This document shows positions 7,655 to 16,788 of a stretch of 64,000 bases of DNA, piece after piece. The notes below the pieces were generated by a model that worked only from the letters and a program-made list of their open reading frames with translations, was not told the DNA's origin and made no database searches. A program made the translations under genes and the position numbers. Where the stretch lies: assembly GCF_036541405.1 (NCBI RefSeq), contig NZ_JAZHFS010000007.1:62001-126000 (forward strand), in the 5' to 3' direction. Source of the DNA: Clostridium_AD frigoriphilum (GTDB lineage Bacteria > Bacillota > Clostridia > Clostridiales > Clostridiaceae). Within the stretch, counting starts at the first letter, position 1; every line of letters starts with the position of its first letter.

Positions 7655-9055
7655 TCAAATAATATTTATATAATATGGTTCACCATATTCCGTAATAACA
7701 TGTGTAGCACAAGATATGCAAGGATCAAAAGAGCGAACTATACGCCCTATCTCAGCTGGATTTTTAAGATTATCGATTTCAGTACCAATAAGAGCGCTCT
7801 CAAGGGCTCCATGTTGACCCATCTCATCTATTGGTGAAAGGTTCCAAGCAGTAGGTGTAACTATATCGCAATTTTTTATAACCCCTTTTTCTATTGTAAG
7901 AAAGTGTCCGAGAGCTCCCCTAACAGCATCACAAAGTCCTACCCCCTGTGCACTCTCTGGAATAATATACTTTTTCTGAACTGCTGGTATCGGCTCTATA
8001 GACTCAAGTATTATAAGCATTTTTTCACAAAGCTTTTTCCCCTCTAGCACCCGAGCAATAAGTCTATCCATAGTAGATATACTATTTTTATATGACCCTG
8101 ATAAAATCATACGAGCAAGTGGACCAACCTGTACAACTTTACCTTCATACCTAGGTGCTTTAATAAATGTATATGCTCCCGGCTTTTTAATATCTGTTTC
8201 AGATGGATAATTTGCTGGAACCTCAGTAGGTTTAGATTCTTTATACCAAGAAAATGCTGAGCTCTCTGTTATTGCTTTTGGGTTTAAAGTAGCTGCCTCA
8301 CCATCAATATAACTTGAAGGCAAAACGTACTGCATTTCTTTATTTGGTAAATCATGAAATAATCCATAGGTTAGAAGATTTTTTGTCCCACCACCAATAT
8401 TGAAGTACTCTGGATAACAATGAGCTATAATATTTATATCCTCGACCATATTTTTGCACATAAATTCACTTATAGAATGTAGTATAGATTTCAATCTCAT
8501 AATTTTAGAAGCATCCATATTTGCAGTTGTACCACCCACGAATACGCCGTGGGTATGTGGTACCTTCCCACCTATTAGAGCTATAATTTCATGGGCAAGA
8601 CGGCTACATTCTAGCGCCTTCACATAGTCTTTATTGATTTTTTCTGTATAATTCTTAGGTATTCTAAAATCATAACCCACATTTCCTGGAGTAAGTGTTA
8701 TATCTACATAATCAGGAAATACAAAAATACAAATTTGCCTCATAATATTTTGAAGAAACTCAGCCCCATGTGCAAAATCTCTGATTTTTACTCCGTTCTC
8801 ATTTGGCTTTACTTTTAATGCATCTTCTAGTGCAAGACTTGCTACCAGGCCATGCGATGTAGAACATATACCACATATCCTCTGCGTAAAATATACCGCA
8901 TCTAAAGGTTGACGTCCTATTAACATCTTTTCAAAACCTCTAAATTGAATTCCACCACTTTTAGCTTCTACTATTTTATTTTTCTTAATTTCAACTTCTA
9001 TACTTAAAGGCCCCATAATTCTAGTTATAGGGTCTATAGTTATCTTGGTAGTCAC
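7655..9055 (-). CDS. [NiFe] hydrogenase large subunit
   Basis: The catalytic subunit carrying the NiFe(CN)2CO site. The N-terminal cysteine motif is RICGICSTSH and the C-terminal one is DPCISCATH; the 14 residues after that His (starting VITEYG) match the peptide removed by the maturation protease. The protein begins TTKITIDPITRIMGPLSIEV, as in the family. Three GTG codons (9064, 9058, 9055) could start it. The last is 8 bases from GAGG and is used here, giving about 466 residues. The small subunit gene is just upstream. No cytochrome b or other membrane anchor is encoded nearby, so the enzyme is probably soluble or uses an unlinked partner. The group cannot be fixed by eye. Confidence 0.95.
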   Translation of the reverse strand: MTTKITIDPITRIMGPLSIEVEIKKNKIVEAKSGGIQFRGFEKMLIGRQPLDAVYFTQRICGICSTSHGLVASLALEDALKVKPNENGVKIRDFAHGAEFLQNIMRQICIFVFPDYVDITLTPGNVGYDFRIPKNYTEKINKDYVKALECSRLAHEIIALIGGKVPHTHGVFVGGTTANMDASKIMRLKSILHSISEFMCKNMVEDINIIAHCYPEYFNIGGGTKNLLTYGLFHDLPNKEMQYVLPSSYIDGEAATLNPKAITESSAFSWYKESKPTEVPANYPSETDIKKPGAYTFIKAPRYEGKVVQVGPLARMILSGSYKNSISTMDRLIARVLEGKKLCEKMLIILESIEPIPAVQKKYIIPESAQGVGLCDAVRGALGHFLTIEKGVIKNCDIVTPTAWNLSPIDEMGQHGALESALIGTEIDNLKNPAEIGRIVRSFDPCISCATHVITEYGEPYYINII

Positions 9056-9123
9056 CACAATCACCTCACTCTAAAATATATTTTAAATAACAATATTTAC
9101 ATAACTATGTTTAGCTCATCTCA

Positions 9124-9954
9124 TTACTTAACAAATGGCTCTGTGCCATCCGGAAAAAATTCACTAGCACAACCTATACAGGGTGTATTAGCTTCTACTG
9201 GCCAATTGATTCTTGAATTCCATAATCCAAGTGGACAATAAGCTTTTGTAATAGGGCCTTTACATCCAACTTTTATCATACACTCTTTATCTCCTAGCTT
9301 CTGCGCAAATACTTTATTATCAAAATATGAGCGTCTTGAACAATTAGTATGATTGGTCTCTTTAAAAAACAATATTGGACGTCCTTTTTCATCTACCTCA
9401 ACCTTTTTATTAAGAATAATACTAGCTATAGTTCCCATAACCCACAGTGGATTCGCAGGACATCCCGGGATATTTATTACTTCACGTCCAAGGAACCCGC
9501 CTAAACTTGTGCATCCTGTTGGATTAGGTCTAGCTGCTGATATTCCTCCGAATGAAGCACAAGTTCCAATAGCTATTATTGCTTTCGCTTTCTTTGATGC
9601 TAGACTAATAGCTTCAACTGTAGGTATCCGTACGCCTTTATATGTTGCAAATATGTTATAGAAACCCTCATCCATATTAGTTAGTGCACCTTCTACTCCT
9701 AATATAAAGTTTGTATCTAAAACTTCTAAAAACTCTTCATATGCAACTTCACCTTCTGCCTGCATAAGGCTAGGGCTAAATTTCAAATTAACCATTTCTT
9801 CCAGAAAATAAAGAACATCCGGTTGATCTGCATTGAGGAAAGAAATTATATTCCCCGTACAACCATTAGCCTCCATCCATACAAAATTAATCTTTTTAGC
9901 CTCTCCATTATGAATTTCATCTATGGCCCTATTTATAAGTCTTCTTTCATGCAA
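9124..9954 (-). CDS. [NiFe] hydrogenase small subunit
   Basis: A 276-residue electron-transfer subunit with the proximal-cluster motif ANGCTGN, IAIGTCASFGG, IPGCPANP, the distal-cluster region NHTNCSRRSYF, and medial cysteines in IKVGCKGPITKAYCPL and NTPCIGCASEFFPDG. It would hold three iron-sulfur clusters. There is no twin-arginine signal peptide or C-terminal membrane anchor, so it is expected to stay in the cytoplasm, unlike membrane-bound uptake enzymes. The start is TTG at 9954, six bases from GGAGGGAATATT; the nearby ATG is in another frame. It is preceded at 15 bases by hypE and followed by the large subunit gene. Confidence 0.94.
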   Translation of the reverse strand: MHERRLINRAIDEIHNGEAKKINFVWMEANGCTGNIISFLNADQPDVLYFLEEMVNLKFSPSLMQAEGEVAYEEFLEVLDTNFILGVEGALTNMDEGFYNIFATYKGVRIPTVEAISLASKKAKAIIAIGTCASFGGISAARPNPTGCTSLGGFLGREVINIPGCPANPLWVMGTIASIILNKKVEVDEKGRPILFFKETNHTNCSRRSYFDNKVFAQKLGDKECMIKVGCKGPITKAYCPLGLWNSRINWPVEANTPCIGCASEFFPDGTEPFVK

Positions 9955-9969
9955 AATATTCCCTCCTAT

Positions 9970-10977
9970 TTAACATATTCTTGGCAGCTGAATTCCAGAT
10001 GGCATATCAACTAATCTTTTCCCACCTACTACTGTATTTAAATAAACCATTTGTCCTATTTCTTCCGTTACTTTTCCTATAATTGTTGCATTAACTCCTA
10101 GTGGGTGCTTTTGCATTGCACTAAGTACCTTCTGCGCGTGTGATTCCGGAACGAAAGCACAAAGTTTCCCTTCATTAGCAATATATAATGGATCGAGTCC
10201 AAGCATCTCAGTAACACCTTTTACCTCTTTTTTAACTGGTAAATTATTCTCTTCAAGGGCTATGGTTACATTGCTAAATTCACTAATTTCATTAAGCACT
10301 GCTGCGATTCCACCTCTTGTAGCATCACGAATAACGTGGATACCCCCATATGCTTCAAGCATTGTATCTACTAATGAGTTAAGGCATGCGCAATCGCTCC
10401 TTAAATCCCCAACAAGCCCAAGTTTGTTTCGTGCACACATTATTGTCATTCCATGGTCTCCCAGGGTTCCATTTACTATAACAATGTCTCCTTCTCTTGC
10501 ATTGGCGCAGTTAATATTAACATTTTCATAAATTCTACCAATGCCAGAGGTGTTAATAAAAATACCATCCACATTTCCTCTTTCTACAACTTTTGTATCC
10601 CCAGCTACAATTTTCACCCCTGATTTTCTCGCTTCATTTGCCATAGACATCACAATTTGCTCTAGTTTTTTAATAGAGAAACCCTCTTCGATAATAAAAG
10701 CACTTGTTATGTAAAGTGGTTTTGCTCCACTTACTGCTAAATCATTTACAGTACCACAAACTGCTAATTTACCAATATTACCTCCATTAAAGAAAAGTGG
10801 ATTTACTACAAAAGAGTCCGTTGTAAACGCAAGTTTTTTAAAATCTATTTCTAGTTGTGCTGCATCATTCATTTGATTTAAAATATCATTGCCAAAATAT
10901 TTTAAAAATACTTCATTAATCAATTTATTTGATTGTAAACCGCCACTTCCATGACTTAAAGTTATAGTGTCATTCAT
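9970..10977 (-). CDS. hypE: HypE, carbamoyl-phosphate-derived cyanide synthesis
   Basis: A PurM-like ATPase of 335 residues that dehydrates the thiocarbamate on its C-terminal Cys to thiocyanate, the source of the CN ligands of the hydrogenase iron. It opens with LSHGSGGLQSNKLINEVF and ends with the required PRIC tail carrying the terminal Cys. VAGDTKVVERG and RDATRGGIAAVLNE are typical internal motifs. It receives the carbamoyl group from HypF and works with HypC and HypD. It follows hypD by 36 bases and precedes the structural genes by 15. Confidence 0.96.
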   Translation of the reverse strand: MNDTITLSHGSGGLQSNKLINEVFLKYFGNDILNQMNDAAQLEIDFKKLAFTTDSFVVNPLFFNGGNIGKLAVCGTVNDLAVSGAKPLYITSAFIIEEGFSIKKLEQIVMSMANEARKSGVKIVAGDTKVVERGNVDGIFINTSGIGRIYENVNINCANAREGDIVIVNGTLGDHGMTIMCARNKLGLVGDLRSDCACLNSLVDTMLEAYGGIHVIRDATRGGIAAVLNEISEFSNVTIALEENNLPVKKEVKGVTEMLGLDPLYIANEGKLCAFVPESHAQKVLSAMQKHPLGVNATIIGKVTEEIGQMVYLNTVVGGKRLVDMPSGIQLPRIC

Positions 10978-11013
10978 CTAATCCCTCCTGTATTCCTTAT
11001 AAGTACGTAACTA

Positions 11014-12105
11014 TTATATAGTTTCTTTGTGATATCTATAATATGTAGCGCAGGCACCTTCTGATGAAACCATGCAGGAACCAACCGGATTTTCTGGGCT
11101 ACAGATTTTTTTGAAAAGTGGACAATCCGTTGGTTTAATTTTCCCCTTAAGTATTTCTCCACATTTGCAGCCAGGACTACCATCATAATCCTCATACTCA
11201 ATTTCAAAATGCTTAAATGCATCAAAATCCTCATACTTACTATTAAATTCCATGCCACTTGCATGTATTCTTCCAATTCCTCTCCAACTACTATCCACGA
11301 TCCTAAATGTTTTATTCAAATATTCTAAGGCATAGGGGTTACCACCAGTTTTAACTACTCTTTTATATTCATTCATAATCCTATAATTTTTTTTGCTTAT
11401 TAAATTTACTAATGTATTTAAACCTTGAAGTATATCTAATGGTTCAAACCCTGTAACTACTCCAGGAATATTATAATCCTCACTTAGAAATTCATATGGT
11501 TTCGTTCCGCTAATTACACAAATATGCCCTGGCAATAAAAAACCATCTATATTTAATTCTTTATCCTGAGCTAAAATTTTCATGACCGGTGGAACTATTT
11601 TATGGGCAATCGCAAAAAATAAATTTTTTATGTTGTTTTTTTTAGCCTCAATAACAGTAAGCGAAGTCATCGGCGCTGTGGTTTCAAAGCCTACTGACAA
11701 AAACACTACTTTTTTAGAAGGATTTTGTGAAGCCATAGTAAGACAATCCATTGGTGAGTATACTATTCTTATATCAAAACCTTTTTCTTTTTTCTTATTC
11801 AGCGATCCCTTTTTTCCAGGAACTCTCATCATATCTCCAAAAGTCGCAATAATTACATCTTTCTTTGTACTAAGTGTTAGTACAGCATCAATATAGCTCT
11901 GAGGTGTAACACACACAGGACAACCTGGCCCTGATATCAGATTTATATTTGGTGGTAGAACGTCCCTAATACCATATCTGAATATAGCCATAGTATGAGT
12001 GCCGCAAACCTCCATAATATTTATCTTTTCAGTAGAAATATTGTTTAGCTTTTCTACAAGTTTCTTAGCATATTCGATATTTCTAAATTCATAAGCAAAC
12101 TCCAT
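11014..12105 (-). CDS. hypD: HypD, iron-sulfur scaffold for Fe(CN)2CO assembly
   Basis: A 363-residue HypD, the [4Fe-4S] protein that with HypC carries the iron atom while CN and CO ligands are added. Conserved segments are MEVCGTHTMAIFRYGIRD (Cys41-type motif), GPGCPVCVTPQ, GFETTAP, LPGHICVISG and the C-terminal cysteine cluster in GSPGCKCGEILKG, DCPLF and GSCMVSSEGACATYYRY. The ATG directly follows the hypC stop (TAAATG), implying coupled translation with its partner. Confidence 0.96.
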   Translation of the reverse strand: MEFAYEFRNIEYAKKLVEKLNNISTEKINIMEVCGTHTMAIFRYGIRDVLPPNINLISGPGCPVCVTPQSYIDAVLTLSTKKDVIIATFGDMMRVPGKKGSLNKKKEKGFDIRIVYSPMDCLTMASQNPSKKVVFLSVGFETTAPMTSLTVIEAKKNNIKNLFFAIAHKIVPPVMKILAQDKELNIDGFLLPGHICVISGTKPYEFLSEDYNIPGVVTGFEPLDILQGLNTLVNLISKKNYRIMNEYKRVVKTGGNPYALEYLNKTFRIVDSSWRGIGRIHASGMEFNSKYEDFDAFKHFEIEYEDYDGSPGCKCGEILKGKIKPTDCPLFKKICSPENPVGSCMVSSEGACATYYRYHKETI

Positions 12106-12315
12106 TTAAAGAAGCTCCTTAAAAATATTCAAAGTTATTTTTGCTTCTTCTTCATCTATAGTTTCAATTGCGCACCCTGCATGTACAAGTACATATTCAT
12201 CCACGCAAACATCTGGCACAAGATGCATAAATACTTCTCGTTTCATATTGCCAATCTCTACAATTCCTTTATTCCCTTCTATTTTTAATACTTTTCCTGG
12301 GACTGCAATGCACAT
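12106..12315 (-). CDS. hypC: HypC hydrogenase assembly chaperone
   Basis: A 69-residue HypC/HupF chaperone. Its N-terminus, MCIAVPGKVLKIEG, carries the essential Cys2 that binds iron and docks on HypD and the large-subunit precursor. The family beta-barrel length is normal. AAAAGGAGGAAAAAG precedes the ATG. It lies between hypB and hypD with no gap to hypD. Confidence 0.96.
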   Translation of the reverse strand: MCIAVPGKVLKIEGNKGIVEIGNMKREVFMHLVPDVCVDEYVLVHAGCAIETIDEEEAKITLNIFKELL

Positions 12316-12341
12316 TCTTTTTCCTCCTTTTTCTTCTTTAA

Positions 12342-13031
12342 TTAAATTCTCATCTGCGATGCTTTAATATTATTCAATTTTTTATTTTTAATTTTCTGCA
12401 TTAACCATGAACATACTTCATCTATACCCTGATTTTTAACACAAGATGTTTCAAATATATGGGCATTAGCATTTAGGGATTTTATATCTCTATAAAACTC
12501 TTTTTTATCAAAATCAGTAAATTCTATTAAATCTAATTTATTTAAAATAATAACACCGCTTTTTTCAAACATTAGTGGATACTTCAAAGGTTTATCATTC
12601 CCTTCTGCAGTACTCAAAACACAGATTTTTATGTCTTCACCAATTTCAAATTCTGCGGGGCAAACTAAATTACCTACATTTTCTATTACAAGCAGATCAA
12701 GTTTATCAATGGTTAATGAATTTAATGCACTTTTTATCATTGACCCATCAAGATGGCAAGCTCCGCAAGTGTTGATTTGAACCACTGGAACCCCCTGTGC
12801 TTCTATCCTCTGTGCATCTTTGGTGGTATAAATATCTCCTTCTATTACAGCAATATTAATATTATCTTTAAGGTTTGTTATTATTCTTTCAAGTAGCGAA
12901 GTCTTACCTGACCCAGGCGAACTCATTAGATTTATTACATAGATCCCCTTATCATCCAGTAATTTTTTATTTTTAGCTGTTATCTCATTATTTGTTTGAA
13001 GAATGTTCGTAACTATGTTTATTTTACTCAT
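12342..13031 (-). CDS. hypB: HypB nickel-insertion GTPase (metal site intact)
   Basis: A 229-residue GTPase with P-loop NLMSSPGSGKTS, DIYTTKDAQRIEA, ENVGNLVCPAEFEIGED and NKLD. The G-domain metal ligands are present: Cys-His in GACHLDG and Cys in LVCPAEF. It lacks both the histidine-rich stretch and the N-terminal CxxCGC motif seen in some HypB proteins. It begins three bases after hypA, its partner in nickel delivery. The operon carries a second, ligand-less copy at 6957-7619. The C-terminal tail is about 10 residues longer than in that copy. Confidence 0.95.
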   Translation of the reverse strand: MSKINIVTNILQTNNEITAKNKKLLDDKGIYVINLMSSPGSGKTSLLERIITNLKDNINIAVIEGDIYTTKDAQRIEAQGVPVVQINTCGACHLDGSMIKSALNSLTIDKLDLLVIENVGNLVCPAEFEIGEDIKICVLSTAEGNDKPLKYPLMFEKSGVIILNKLDLIEFTDFDKKEFYRDIKSLNANAHIFETSCVKNQGIDEVCSWLMQKIKNKKLNNIKASQMRI

Positions 13032-13034
13032 ATT

Positions 13035-13376
13035 TTAATCTCCTTCTATTGTATTTACATAAAGCTCATATCCACGAATAATACTAGAACAAAATTTGTT
13101 ACAGCATGGACAAAGTTTATTAAAATGATCAATGTGAAATTTTTGTTTGCAATCAAAACATTCAGCTACTGCATCAACTTTCTCTATCTCTAAAGTTGAT
13201 CCTTCAAGCATTGTATCAATAATACATATGTTAAATGCAAAATCTAAACATTCTGCATTAACGCCCGATAACTCACCTATTTTTAGTGATACCTTCTTAA
13301 CTTTAGTTAGTTTATTTTCCTTTGCTTTATCTGTTACTATTTTAATAACATTTTCAATTATTGAAACTTCATGCAT
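13035..13376 (-). CDS. hypA: HypA nickel metallochaperone
   Basis: A 113-residue HypA. The N-terminal MHEVSIIENV supplies the nickel site (His2, Glu3), and two CxxC motifs (CFDC near residue 73, CPCC near residue 89) form the structural zinc site. It hands nickel to HypB and the large subunit. AGGAGATAGAT precedes the ATG. It is the first gene after an 83-base gap behind hypF. That gap holds a TGTGA-N6-TCACT operator-like site, so a second promoter probably serves hypA and the genes after it. Confidence 0.95.
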   Translation of the reverse strand: MHEVSIIENVIKIVTDKAKENKLTKVKKVSLKIGELSGVNAECLDFAFNICIIDTMLEGSTLEIEKVDAVAECFDCKQKFHIDHFNKLCPCCNKFCSSIIRGYELYVNTIEGD

Positions 13377-13419
13377 ATCTATCTCCTAATTAGTTGCTAT
13401 TCTTCTTAATTAATATATA

Positions 13420-13435
13420 TGTGAAATGTTTCACT
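13420..13435 (-). promoter_or_regulatory. CRP/FNR-like operator upstream of hypA
   Basis: TGTGAAATGTTTCACT is a near-perfect dyad (GTGAAA and TTTCAC at 13421-13426 and 13429-13434) that matches the TGTGA-N6-TCACA pattern of CRP/FNR-family sites. On the minus strand it is followed by TATATT at 13417-13412, a possible -10 for hypA, about 35 bases before the ribosome site. Overlap with the presumed promoter would fit repression as well as activation. Confidence 0.45.
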
Positions 13436-13459
13436 AAAATGTTTATATGCTCATTTTTG

Positions 13460-15745
13460 TTAACTTCTTATTTGATTATTTTCAATTATTTCATTAGCTA
13501 TAATTATCTGCCCAATTGCTATTCCTCCATCATTAGAAGGTAAATCCTTATGAATATATACCTTAAACTTATTTATTTTTAGATTACGACATATCTTCTT
13601 AAGCAAAAAACAATTTTGAAAAACTCCTCCACTCAGCACGACCTCATTTATATTAAAGTTTTGTCTAATGAATTTGCACATAGTCACAGTTAAATTTACA
13701 ACAGTATTTTGGAATTTTGATGTTATGATTTTAGCAGATATTCCTTCCCTTTTATCTTTTAAAACCTCGATAATTATTTCATAGGGCTCTATAATATACA
13801 TATCCTGTTTTATTATTTTATAAGTATACGATTCTTCAATATCCATTTCTGATATAGCTTCAAGTTCAATAGATGCCTGTCCCTCATAGGTAACTATATC
13901 TGTAATTCCAATTATATTTGCCACAGCATCAAAAAACCTTCCCATACTTGAGGTCTCTATACAATTAATGTTTGAATTTAAAAGATTAATTATATTAATA
14001 CCTTTACTACCATATAAATCATAAATAATATCATTAACTTCTTTTTTATTATTGTTTATACTTAAAGACTTATACAGATAGGAAACTCCCATTCTAAAAG
14101 GTTCTTTAATGACCTTTTCTCCTCCTGGCATTTTAATATAATCCAGATGACCTACTCTTGTAAACTTACTGTAATCACAAATCAAGAATTCACCACCCCA
14201 TATTTTGCCGTCACTGCCATACCCAGTTCCATCAAAACAAACTCCAATAACTTTTTCTTTTAAATTGTTTTCAAACATGTTACTAACTATATGAGCATGA
14301 TGATGCTGCACAGATACCTTAGGCAAATCATATTCTAGCGCATATTTAGTTGACATATATCCGGGATGCATATCATGAACTATAAATTTCGGTGTAAAAG
14401 AAAATATATTTTTAAAATGTTCAACATTTTCCTTGTAATGTTCATAGGTTTCTAAATTTTCTAAGTCACCATTGAATTGGCTTAAAAACAAAAATCCTTC
14501 TTTACTAATACAGAAAGTATTCTTCATACTGGATCCGCAAGCTAATATATTTTCCGTACTTTCCCATTTAAAAGGTTCTGGCACAAAACCACGAGCCCTC
14601 CTTATAATTGTTTGATTATTATTTACAATCTTTAATACGGAATCATCAACTGGGACATGTATTTTACGGTTATGCATGAGGAAATAATCTACAATACCTG
14701 AAAGGGCTTTTCTTGCAGAGTCGTCTTTATACTCTATAGGCAAACTATTAACATTTGCGCTGGTCATAATAAGAACCTTAATTTTTTCTGAAAATAATAA
14801 AATATGAATAGGTGTATATGGAAGCATTACCCCTATTGTTTTTTGATTGGGTGCAATTTTTATAGGTAAATCGTAGCCTTCCCTTTGATCTAAAATAACT
14901 ATTGGTTTTTTAATTCCAGTTAGTACCTTCTCTTCTAATTGGTTAACCCAACAATATTTCTTTACTGTTTCCATATCTTTCATCATAACCGCAAGAGGTT
15001 TAAATGGTCTTTTTTTTCTCTCCCTTAAGTTACTCACGGAAGTCTCATTCAATCCATCACAAGCAAGATGAAAACCTCCTAGCCCTTTTATTGCAAATAT
15101 TTTCCCTTTCATAATCATGTTTTGAGCAAAATTCATAGGATTTTCTATTTCTAACCTATTACCTTTAGAATCTTCTATCCAAAGTTCAGGGCCACAAGCC
15201 TTACATCCATTAGGTTGCGCATGAAATCTTCTATTGGTAGGATCTAAATATTCGTCATTACACTGATAACACATTTTAAAATCATTCATTGTGGTTTTGT
15301 CCCTATCATAAGGCAATTCTTTTATTATAGAAAACCTTGGGCCACAATTTGTACAATTTGTAAAAGCGTACCCACTTCTCCTATTATATAAATTTAGTAT
15401 ATCTTCCTCGCACTCACTACAAGTAGCTATATCTGGTGATATTAAAGTAATTTTATCTAAACTCTGTTCACTCTTTTTAATTTGGAAATTAGAGTAATTT
15501 AATACTTTATCCGCTTTCATCGTTATCTTTTCTATTCTAGAAAGTGGTGGAGGATCATTCTTAAGAGCTTGCATAAACTTGTTTATATCTTCCTCAAACC
15601 CCTCAACATCTATATAAACACCTTCAGAATTATTATTCACCCAGCCTCTTAATCCAAAAGTTTTTGCTAATTTAAATACAAATGGACGAAAGCCAACCCC
15701 TTGAACTATTCCTTCAACCACAATAAGTCTTCTCCTTTTGTCCAT
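13460..15745 (-). CDS. hypF: HypF carbamoyltransferase for hydrogenase cyanide ligands
   Basis: A full-length HypF of 761 residues. Domains in order: acylphosphatase-like (VQGVGFRPFVFKLA near residue 15), two zinc fingers (CSECEED...CTNCG and CYQCNDE...CKACG, about 110-190), YrdC-like (FAIKGLGGFHLACD near 225), and a Kae1-like C-terminal domain with HHHAH near 495 and GICFDGTG-type VCFDGTGYGSDG. It uses carbamoyl phosphate and ATP to carbamoylate the HypE C-terminal Cys. The frame opens with GTG at 15754; the ATG at 15745 is better spaced from AGGAAAGG. It is first in the hydrogenase locus, separated from hypA by a gap with its own operator-like site. Confidence 0.96.
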   Translation of the reverse strand: MDKRRRLIVVEGIVQGVGFRPFVFKLAKTFGLRGWVNNNSEGVYIDVEGFEEDINKFMQALKNDPPPLSRIEKITMKADKVLNYSNFQIKKSEQSLDKITLISPDIATCSECEEDILNLYNRRSGYAFTNCTNCGPRFSIIKELPYDRDKTTMNDFKMCYQCNDEYLDPTNRRFHAQPNGCKACGPELWIEDSKGNRLEIENPMNFAQNMIMKGKIFAIKGLGGFHLACDGLNETSVSNLRERKKRPFKPLAVMMKDMETVKKYCWVNQLEEKVLTGIKKPIVILDQREGYDLPIKIAPNQKTIGVMLPYTPIHILLFSEKIKVLIMTSANVNSLPIEYKDDSARKALSGIVDYFLMHNRKIHVPVDDSVLKIVNNNQTIIRRARGFVPEPFKWESTENILACGSSMKNTFCISKEGFLFLSQFNGDLENLETYEHYKENVEHFKNIFSFTPKFIVHDMHPGYMSTKYALEYDLPKVSVQHHHAHIVSNMFENNLKEKVIGVCFDGTGYGSDGKIWGGEFLICDYSKFTRVGHLDYIKMPGGEKVIKEPFRMGVSYLYKSLSINNNKKEVNDIIYDLYGSKGINIINLLNSNINCIETSSMGRFFDAVANIIGITDIVTYEGQASIELEAISEMDIEESYTYKIIKQDMYIIEPYEIIIEVLKDKREGISAKIITSKFQNTVVNLTVTMCKFIRQNFNINEVVLSGGVFQNCFLLKKICRNLKINKFKVYIHKDLPSNDGGIAIGQIIIANEIIENNQIRS

Positions 15746-15926
15746 AATACGCACCTTTCCTATTGTATTCTTATAATTATATTTCCCCTTAAATATATGA
15801 TTTTCATCTTAATAGATGTCATTTTTTTTCGATTTAGTACCATTTTTAATAATTTTTTTTGAACATATATTTTTGTAGTATTAGGGAAATATTAATATTG
15901 TATAACAAAATAAAGGAGGCGTATTT

Positions 15927-16091
15927 ATGGACAATAATAAAAGTCACTTAAGATCTGATAAGAAAAGCAATGCTGAGCTAAGAAAGATGTTCCCACATGA
16001 TGGAAGTGACATTGGAATTGAAAATGGCGAGAAAATAGACGCAAATAATGACAGATTTACTAAACGTTCTAAATTATCTCATAATAAATAA
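15927..16091 (+). CDS. Small hypothetical protein, 54 residues
   Basis: A short open frame starting MDNNKSHLRSDKKSNAELRK and ending SKLSHNK, with an excellent ribosome site (AAAGGAGGCGTATTT before ATG). It is hydrophilic and charged, with no membrane segment, cysteines or signal peptide. It lies 17 bases before a cold-shock gene on the same strand, so the two are probably co-transcribed. I do not recognise a family. The strong ribosome site and clean codon structure support a real gene. Confidence 0.7.
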   Translation: MDNNKSHLRSDKKSNAELRKMFPHDGSDIGIENGEKIDANNDRFTKRSKLSHNK

Positions 16092-16108
16092 CAAGGGGGA
16101 TAAAATTT

Positions 16109-16312
16109 ATGATAACAGGTATTGTAAAATGGTATGATGCTAGCAAAGGATATGGATTTATATCAGCTCAAGATGGTGAAGATGTGTTTGTTCATCATTT
16201 ATCCATAAAAGAAGAAGGACCAAGGAAAGATTTACATGAGGGTGAGGAAGTTCAATTTGATGTAGTAGATGGACTAAAAGGACCTCAAGCATCTAACGTT
16301 CAAAAATTTTAA
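16109..16312 (+). CDS. Cold-shock domain protein (CspA family)
   Basis: A 67-residue single cold-shock domain. RNP1 is intact as KGYGFISA, while the RNP2 region reads DVFVHH; GTVKWY appears as GIVKWYDAS. Such proteins bind single-stranded RNA and DNA and melt mRNA structure. AAGGGGGATAAAATTT precedes the ATG. It is more divergent than the second Csp at 53299-53496, mainly in the loop EEGPRKDLHEG. It follows the 54-residue gene and ends before a strong terminator. Confidence 0.93.
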   Translation: MITGIVKWYDASKGYGFISAQDGEDVFVHHLSIKEEGPRKDLHEGEEVQFDVVDGLKGPQASNVQKF

Positions 16313-16360
16313 TAAAATGATTTTATAGATTTGTAGTATAATATATTAGCTGTATAAAAA

Positions 16361-16388
16361 TAGGTACAGAATTAAAATTCTGTACCTA
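16361..16388. terminator. Bidirectional terminator
   Basis: A perfect 12-bp stem (TAGGTACAGAAT with ATTCTGTACCTA, 4-nt loop) is followed by CTTTT on the plus strand and TTTTTATACAG on the minus strand. It lies between the convergent csp gene and the 68-residue gene, serving both. Confidence 0.88.
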
Positions 16389-16408
16389 CTTTTGAGGAAT
16401 CTTAAAAT

Positions 16409-16615
16409 TTAATAAGCTCTTTGATCACCATTTAACATATTTTCAATTTCTACTGCTATTTCGCGACCTTTTTTGTATGAATTAAGTGTCTCTTTTGGTA
16501 CTGAATCTTTAAATCTGTCCTCACCAGAAAGAAAATCAATTATACCTTTCTTAGCACTTGGAACATCTCCAACATGATCTATTCCATTAACTTCTTTTAT
16601 TTTTGAACAATCCAT
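16409..16615 (-). CDS. Small hypothetical protein, 68 residues
   Basis: A soluble, acidic protein of 68 residues (MDCSKIKEVNGIDHVGDVPS at the start), with one Cys and no membrane segment. The ribosome site AAAGGGAGGAATATTT is strong. The short helical C-terminus (REIAVEIENMLNGDQ) might mediate pairing, but no family is recognised. It is monocistronic, with a shared terminator downstream. Confidence 0.65.
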   Translation of the reverse strand: MDCSKIKEVNGIDHVGDVPSAKKGIIDFLSGEDRFKDSVPKETLNSYKKGREIAVEIENMLNGDQRAY

Positions 16616-16788
16616 AAATATTCCTCCCTTTATATCTTTTCGATATTAAATAATTATTTATACTAAAAAATCTTAATATTATAGTTATACTTCCCAATTT
16701 AAAATTTTTAATGTACTTTCATTCTTTTTAAAATCAATAAAGATATTGAATATATTTCTGCTAATAAAATTTAATATCATTTTTATTT

